A stretch of 64,000 nucleotides of DNA from Malus domestica (Eukaryota; Streptophyta; Magnoliopsida; Rosales; Rosaceae), in assembly GCF_042453785.1 (NCBI RefSeq), contig NC_091674.1, positions 19,069,001 to 19,133,000 of the forward strand, read 5' to 3'. Of this stretch, positions 57,591 to 64,000 are shown piece after piece. The notes beneath the pieces are model-generated. The model did no database searches. It saw nothing but the letters and a program-made list of their open reading frames with translations, and had not been told where the DNA came from. A program made the translations under genes and the position numbers. Each line of letters begins with the position of its first letter. Position 1 is the stretch's first letter.

Positions 57591-57954
57591 GTCTGCACAC
57601 ATCTCCCAAATACATTTCGAATATGTAGTATATGGGCACCATTTATACACGTTTCACACAGCCAAATAATATGCTGCTTTTTTTTTTTCTTTTTTTTTTT
57701 TGATCAACTAAATAATATGCTTCAACTTGGTAAAAGTAATACACTTGAGTGAGCAGGAAAACATGTGATTGCAAAGAATAACCAAAGGTAGTGGCCATTT
57801 GAATCTAATGCCATATCTACCACACAACACAAGAAGTTGCAAACATTAATCTTCTTTTTCAGAAAGTTGAAATATTTCTGTGGGTCTGTACTTGAAGTTG
57901 CTTGCTAAACTTTAAACTTTATTCGGAACTTTTTACACATCGAATGCCTTTCCT

Positions 57955-59036
57955 TATCATCCGTCTGAGTAGATGCCAGGATTGGCAGCGAAAGATCAGT
58001 ATTTAGGGATCGGCAACGATTATGGTATGACTGCGATTATTTACTCTTAACCGTTAATGCTTTTATTCGTATAATCCTTTACCTGTTAGATAATTGTCTA
58101 AACGGTTATACTCATACTTATATCCATAACTGTTTATAAACGGTTAACCATACCCATAAATGCGTACCCATTTAACCGTAATCGTATATCTGTTTATCCA
58201 TTTTTAAACTTGTTTAACTTTTTTTTACCCATTTACCCATTTTTCAAATTTTTTTATTCAACTTCCAAAGTTGAATAAGATAAAGAGATGAGACTTTGGT
58301 GTTTATTTTGCAGTTCCTAATTGTTTAGGAATATGATCGTGTAAATCCTATTATATCTTGGAATATGCTTGTGAGATTCGATGTTATTCTATTATAGTTG
58401 TAATTAGAGTATGGAATTTACCTTCATACTATTATAAATAAAGGCGCAATATGATAAAATAAGATAAAGCTCACAATCACACGTCTCTTTTCTTTTTGCC
58501 GTGCCGCACCCTTTCTCTCTTTGCCGTGCCGCACCCCCTCTCTCTTTGTCCTTTATATTATTCAGTTAAATAGGCCTACACCAGATTAATGATAATTATC
58601 ATGAGTATTGTGATGATTGCTTACAATGCAGCTATTACCAATTGCAGCAAGTAATTTAACTTGTTTCGAAGTTCTTTTGGAGCATGGAATATAGATCATC
58701 CAAATTATATATCTTGGAAGAAAAACCAAGACGTATAGTAAATAATTGAAGATATATATAAACACACACACGATATGATGGCAGCGAGGTGAGGTCGACA
58801 ATTTAAGGTTTTTAGTTTTTAGTTTTTTTATTTTTTTTATTTTTTATTTTACATATATTAAAAATAAACAGCAAATGAGTACTCATTTATAACCTCACTA
58901 CTCATTTAAATTTCACAGATATACCCAACCGTAATCGTGAGTTGTTTTAAATGGTTGGGTTACTGCGGTTACCCATACCTGTGGTATTTTGCCCATCCCT
59001 ACGTATTCCTTGACTAGCTGTCCAAATAATGAAGCT
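57955..59036 (-). pseudogene. ABCC last-exon relic split by an insertion
   Basis: 57955-58004 and 59001-59036 together match the last exon and 3' flank of the intact ABCC gene ([10 protein letters not shown] on the right, then ...AANPGIYSD on the left, minus strand). The 996 bp between them are a TIR element. No other exon of this copy remains nearby. Confidence 0.75.
58005..59000. mobile_element. hAT-like TIR element inside the ABCC relic
   Basis: The ends AGGGATCGGCAA (58005) and TTGCCCATCCCT (59000) are inverted complements with one mismatch, a hAT-type terminus. The flanks CAGTATTT and ACGTATTC (8 bp) share GTATT and fit a decayed 8-bp target duplication. Subterminal ACGGTTA / TAACCGT motifs are frequent near 58050-58190. 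No transposase ORF is present, so it is non-autonomous. Confidence 0.7.
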
Positions 59037-59037
59037 C

Positions 59038-59400
59038 CTGATACCACTTGTGGTAAATAAACCAAACAATCAAGCAATAAACAAATACACAACACACAAA
59101 TTTAGAGTTCCTCTAATATAAGAATACCTCTCTAACAACGAAAGTTTTATAACATTCAAACGAATACAAGATAACTCCCAAACTCAAAGTGCTCTCAACT
59201 ATACAAACTTATGCCCTTCAAACTCTCATGCAAAACCTCTCCCAAAGCCATCTGTTTATACTAATGGATGCTGTGTATTTGACACGAAATCACCTAAAAC
59301 TGAATCCAAACCAAACTAGGAAGTTGTACATAATGATACCTTGCTTCCAAGATATCCCAACCCTACACCTTTCCTGATTCTTGTTTTATTTTAGGCATGC
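59038..59400 (-). mobile_element. Copia LTR-like fragment
   Basis: On the minus strand TTTATTTACCACA is followed after two bases by TGGTATCAG (plus 59038-59046), the start of an initiator-tRNA-Met primer site. This suggests the 3' end of a copia LTR running from 59049 upward. The other end and a target duplication were not identified. It lies against the 3' end of the second ABCC gene. Confidence 0.4.
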
Positions 59401-59501
59401 TGATAATACTGAATCTCCTTCTTTGACATTGTCGGTTGTTTCGGAGTCGAGGGATCCACATTTTGAAGTTATGTTGTTCATCAAAATTTTGATTTTTCGA
59501 T

Positions 59502-62500
59502 TTAATTGATTCTGTCTTCTGAGTGGATGCCGGCATTCGCAGCACGAGACCAATATTCCTTGACTAGCTGCCCAAAAAGCGAGCCCTCGTTCTTCATCAG
59601 CTCCGTTGGCTCATCATACTCCACCAGTCTCCCTGTCATTGTACATTTCGCCAATCAATTAACAAGTAAAACAACATAAGTAAGAGATTACTAGCAAAAG
59701 CATTGCTTACCATCACTAATAGCAAGCACTTTCGTACAGTCCATCACGGTTGGGATCCTATGAGCCACGGTTATTACGGTGCAGTCTGCAAATTCTGTTC
59801 TTATAGTTTTCTGCAGAATAGAGTCCGTTGTATTGTCCATTGATGCAGTGGCTTCATCGAGCACCAGTATCCGGCTCCTCTTCAACAAGGCACGTCCCAA
59901 ACAGAACAGTTGTCGCTGCCCCATGCTCCAGTTTGCTCCATCTTGTACAACTGCAGTCCATGTTTTTATTTACTTCTTCATTTATACACTTTCAGATAAT
60001 AATATTGTTTGATTCATTGACACCGAAAAGCACTCCTGCAAGAAATAGTTTCTTACCTAAAGAATCCAGGCCGTCTTCTTTTTGTTGAATGGCTTCTCGC
60101 AACTGACATTTGTCAAGAACCTTTTACGCATTGAGATGGAAGATAAATGAAGTTAGGCAAAAGGAAGGTTACAGTGTATCAAATGGTTGTTCTGAAATGT
60201 CGAATTTTACTGCCAGACGTAATTTCAACAAGTGATATCAATCATCACATAAGAAAAAAAACTTACCTCCCATATTTGGTTATCAGTATGCTTAGATAAG
60301 GGGTCTAGATTGAATCTCACAGACCCACTGAATAATGTCGGATCTTGTGGGATGATCCCGAGGCGTGATCTTAAATCATGAAGTCCAATTGTACAAATGT
60401 CATAGTCATCTACAAAAACCTTTCCTTCTGTAGGCTCTACCAGACGAAACAGAACACTGATAAGAGTAGTCTTTCCACTTCCAGTCCGGCCAACAATCCC
60501 AATTTTGTCCCCTCCTTCAATTGTGCAATCTATCCCATGAAGAACTAGTGGAGCATTTGGCCTGTACCTTACCTGCACAAGTTTGAGTCTATGTCACAGT
60601 CATATACAAGTCTCATTGTTCTTACAGTTCAACATTATTTCTTTTGTAACACAAACCTTTAAATCGCATACTTCCACTTTACCAACAGTAGGCCAATTGT
60701 GCACAGGTCGATTGTCTTCTATTATTTCTGGAGCTTCACTAGGAATATGCATGTATTGTTCTACCCTTTCCACAGAAATGATTGCATTTGCAAGCATGCA
60801 CTGATATTGGACAGCATGTACGACATATACATTCAATGAGAGACCATAGGATAGCGTCATGCCAACAAATCCTGTGAAACAATTAAGAAAAATGGTTTAT
60901 TAGGGGCTAGGGCACATGAAATGCAAACGATGGCAAACTGAATTTTGTAAAGTTATGAGGTCAAATCTGATGGTGGAAGCTAGTGTTTACTAACCAGACG
61001 AAGAAGCCTTGAATCGAATCAAAGTAATGGCAAATGCTGAGGCTGAGAGAACAATAGCGCATACCAACTCAAGACGTCCTCTCAACCACTCATTTGCAGA
61101 AAAACTATTGAAGTCCATGCTAGCATTTGCATCAATAAGCTCCAACGTTTTTGAGAGGAACCGATCCTCCTCTCCAAACGCTCTGATAGTCAGGGCTCCA
61201 GCATTAGATTCGGCAAGGTGGCTTACAAGGGCAGACTTGGTTGTACCATTCATTCGTATCAACTCTTTTGCCGAAGCAAAGTAGTAATTCTGTTTGTAGA
61301 AAAGAAAATCAAATAGCACATTCTTTGTTTAGAGAAGGCAAATCAAAGGTAAGGAAATTATTGAAGGACTAAACAAGAGTGTTTCTCTTAAGTACCTGTA
61401 AGACTATAGTAACACAAATTGTGGGAATAATCAGAAACACGACTGGCCAAGTACGAAAAACCAATACTAAAAATATGCTATATGTGTTCAAAGTTCCCCC
61501 AACCGCAATGATAAACTTGAAAGCCACTTCAAGGTCAATGATATTCATATCAGTAGATACCTAAACAAAATAGCCAATCCAAATGTTAGTTCCATTAGCT
61601 TACTGTAAAGAATATCATTTCAAATCTGTTTTTTTGAATCTTACCCGACTAAGTATCCTTCCCACGGGTGTTGAGTCATAAAACAGTATTGGTGCTCGGA
61701 AAAGAGAGTTCAATAGGGTTTCAAAAATGGATCTTGATGCCCCGCATCCTAAGTAGACTATAAAGAAAGATCGAATGAACAAAGCAAGTGCCATGATACA
61801 CATGATCACAGAATAAACAGTGAAGAGTTTTACTCTTGACATGCTTGAATCCTGAAGTTTCGAAGCCAACCAATAATATTGAATTAGTTGCCCAACTATG
61901 AACATTGAGTAGAGAAGGATGCACACAGAGAAGTACAAAAATCCCTTGCTCGGCTTCAAATACTGGATGTATGGCTTAAAACCAGTGTCTCCTGTTTCTC
62001 TCTCTTCTTGCTTAATCAATTGGTCTCCTGAAGATTCCCTTAGAGGTAACTCAGTGTTAACTTTCTCAATCTCCTCCGTGGCTAATTTATGTTTTCCGGT
62101 AGAAGCATGTTCAACTTGCGTCTCAGAAACAGCAGTGTCATCGTGTGCATTGATGAGGTCTTGGAACTCTGGACAAGACGCTAGCAACTCTTCGTAAGGA
62201 GCTGCTCTTAAAATTTGCCCTGAATTCATCAACTGTGAAGTAAAATACATATTACATGATGTTCTTGCTTGATATACGAGACTTAAGTACCAGATTATTG
62301 AACGCATTAAGAAGAATGATCAGTAAACCATGAAAAAATATAAACAATGGAGATATTAACAGTATTCAAATTAATAAATACCAATATCGAATTAAATGCT
62401 GGAAGGAAGTCAACTTGGTGTGTCACTAGCAAAACAGTCTTCTTAGCAAGCGCTCCCATGACATATTCCTGGAAAATTATCACATTATGTTTCACAGGAC

Positions 62501-64000
62501 AGAGAGAAAAGAAAAATGGCAATACCTTCATTCATTACTAGTTTGAGAGGCAAATAAATAAAGAATTACTACATTGAATAGGCTGGTCGCAGTATGAGCG
62601 TCAACTGCACTGAAAGGGTCATCCAAGAGGTAGACATCAGCATTTTGATAGAGTGCACGTGCAAGTTGAATGCGCTGCTTCTGCCCACCACTTAGATTGA
62701 CACCTCTCTCTCCTATCTGAGTTAGATCACCAAACGAAAGCATTTCAAGATCCTTTACTAGGGAACACTTCTCAAGCGTTTGTTGGTATCTAATGTGATC
62801 CATGGTGGATCCAAAAAGAATATTTTCCTGTAGAGTCCTTCGCCCATGAGCGGTAGGTCTCGGGTTCGAGACTTGGGAGCAGCCTCTCCATAAATGGGGG
62901 TAAGGCTAGCCGACATTCACCTCTCCCAGACCCTGCGTAAAGCGGGAGCCTTGTGCACTGGGTACGACCTTTTAGAGTTCCTGTTTGGATCCATGCAGAC
63001 TGAGAAACATATGCTATCTTCCCATATACTTGAACCTGTAAAATTAGGCAGTCAGAAGCTATAGTAAGGCTTTACCATCCATAATAATTGAAACAATACT
63101 TCCAAGTGAATCGATTGCTTACAGTGCCATTGATGCGTGGAACTTCTCCAAGAATTGCAGCTAAAATGGTTGATTTACCGGAGCCAACCTCTCCACAAAT
63201 TGCTACTTTGTCTCCGGGTTCAACCACCAAATTTATGTTCCTTAATGTAGGCCTTGTATAACTAGACCTATCCCATGAAATTTCGGAGGATATAATGTAA
63301 ATGGAATGCTCAACCACTCTTCCATTGCTGTATTTCCTTGTATGTCTGTTCTCCAACTCCGGTTCATCAAGAAACTTCACAATCCGAGATAATGAAATTT
63401 TTGCTTCAATAAATGCTCCAAAAACATCTGGGATCACCCTAATGGGCTCCTGAACAATACGCATCGTTGCTAGAAAAGTAAAAACATTAACAGATGAGAG
63501 TGTAAATCCAAGGAAGTAGCATGTCCAGAAAGTAACTGCAGCGACCAAAATAGGAGATGACCAAAACAAAACTGTATAATACCCCTTTTGTCTCAATACT
63601 TGAGTTAACCATTTCATTTCTTCTGTTCTTAACCCTTCAATAACCTTCTTGAAATTTGTCTCCCAAGAATACAGCTTCAAGATCTTCATATTCGTAAGTG
63701 CTTCGGTAATAGCCTTGAGCCTCCTATTTTGTGCTGCCATGAGCTTTTTTTGGTACTTGTGCTGCAACTTCGTTAAGGGACAGCTTGCCACCACAGTCAA
63801 TATAAGTACAGTTAGAGCTGCAACGGTTGCCAGCCCGACAGAAAAGTAAACAATAAGTAATGAAAGACACAGCTGAAGGCTTGTGGACCATAACTGATGA
63901 AACCAGAATGGAAAATCGCCAATTTTGTAAGCATCCACCGTTACATAATTCACTATCTCACCAGGAGAGTAAGTCATCTTGGCCGAATTTGAGAGTCGTA
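59502..64000 (-). pseudogene. ABCC10-like tandem copy, exon 2 broken by SINE (partial at window end)
   Basis: Exons from the window edge: 63123-64000+, 62573-63035, 62382-62468, 61645-62232, 61396-61560, 60995-61289, 60657-60871, 60267-60572, 60057-60120, 59711-59950 and 59502-59632. Internal exon lengths equal those of the intact paralogue (87, 588, 165, 295, 215, 306, 64, 240), except exon 2, which is 142 bp longer owing to a SINE with its target duplication. 142 is not a multiple of three, so the frame shifts and meets TAG soon after the SINE. All other motifs are kept: [50 protein letters not shown]. The C-terminus (HSEDRIN) differs because the 3' flank was replaced. The break seems young. 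Splicing around exon 2 would drop 463 nt and not keep frame. Confidence 0.9.
62837..62972 (+). mobile_element. Au SINE inserted in ABCC exon 2
   Basis: The segment contains a Pol III B-box GGGTTCGAGAC and the conserved Au body (GTAAGGCTAGCCGACATTCA, CCCTGCGTAAAGCGGGAGCC) and ends GGTACGACCTTT. It is flanked by TAGAGT(CC) at 62831 and TAGAGT(TCC) at 62973, 142 bp apart. It lies antisense to the ABCC gene. Confidence 0.93.

Overview
This is a plant nuclear DNA window with spliceosomal introns, plant gene families and a dense load of plant transposable elements. The repeat types (Tat-like Ty3 retrotransposon with an antisense plant-mobile-domain gene, Au SINEs, short TIR elements) and gene sequences fit a woody eudicot, probably Rosaceae (apple or pear group). 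The species-level guess is inference. Four host loci look intact or nearly so, all single-copy or tandem family genes: a POB1/LRB-type BTB-BACK E3 adaptor (26362-29821, minus, 6 exons), a DUF1191 membrane protein (34189-35085, plus), a cytosolic-type 6-phosphogluconate dehydrogenase (38072-39559, minus, one exon), and an ABCC10-type ABC transporter (50273-55639, minus, 11 exons). A second ABCC10 copy (59502 to beyond 64000, minus) is broken by a SINE in exon 2, and two more ABCC relics lie at 47370-48870 and 57955-59036.

Region by region. 1-3030 is AT-rich flank with a truncated U2 snRNA-like copy carrying two tandem plant snRNA promoters. 3036-16928 is one 13.9-kb LTR retrotransposon on the minus strand, bounded by the 5-bp target duplication ATTGG. 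Its pol encodes protease, RT, two RNase H-like segments and integrase, but has five nonsense codons, a frameshift and a deletion of gag, the primer site and part of the 5' LTR. Between pol and the 3' LTR it carries two plus-strand (antisense) cargo genes: a coiled-coil protein (6116-6781) and a ~900-residue plant mobile domain protein with one intron (7921-10950).

18230-25144 is a nested cluster. A hAT/DUF4371 transposase relic on the minus strand is interrupted by a CACTA-like end and by a solo LTR (TSD GGTTT). That solo LTR is in turn interrupted by a 4.1-kb non-autonomous LTR element (TSD ATGTT) that holds fragments of host HSP90 and SAM synthetase genes. A second solo LTR of the same family lies at 30190-31356 (TSD GTTAT). 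31684-32655 looks like a TIR element. 36010-36844 holds DUF295/F-box fragments and 36899-37000 a 5'-truncated Au SINE with a perfect 17-bp duplication. 39890-44340 holds two parts of a LINE separated by unrelated repeats, and 44610-46243 a copia deletion derivative. From 47 kb onward the window is an ABCC10 tandem cluster shaped by duplication, internal deletion and SINE, hAT-like and copia-like insertions.

Exon boundaries were read by eye from GT/AG sites and tested by reading frame. The POB1 exons sum to 561 codons including stop and the ABCC10 exons to 1491, both exact multiples of three. The second ABCC copy has identical exon lengths except for the SINE-bearing one.
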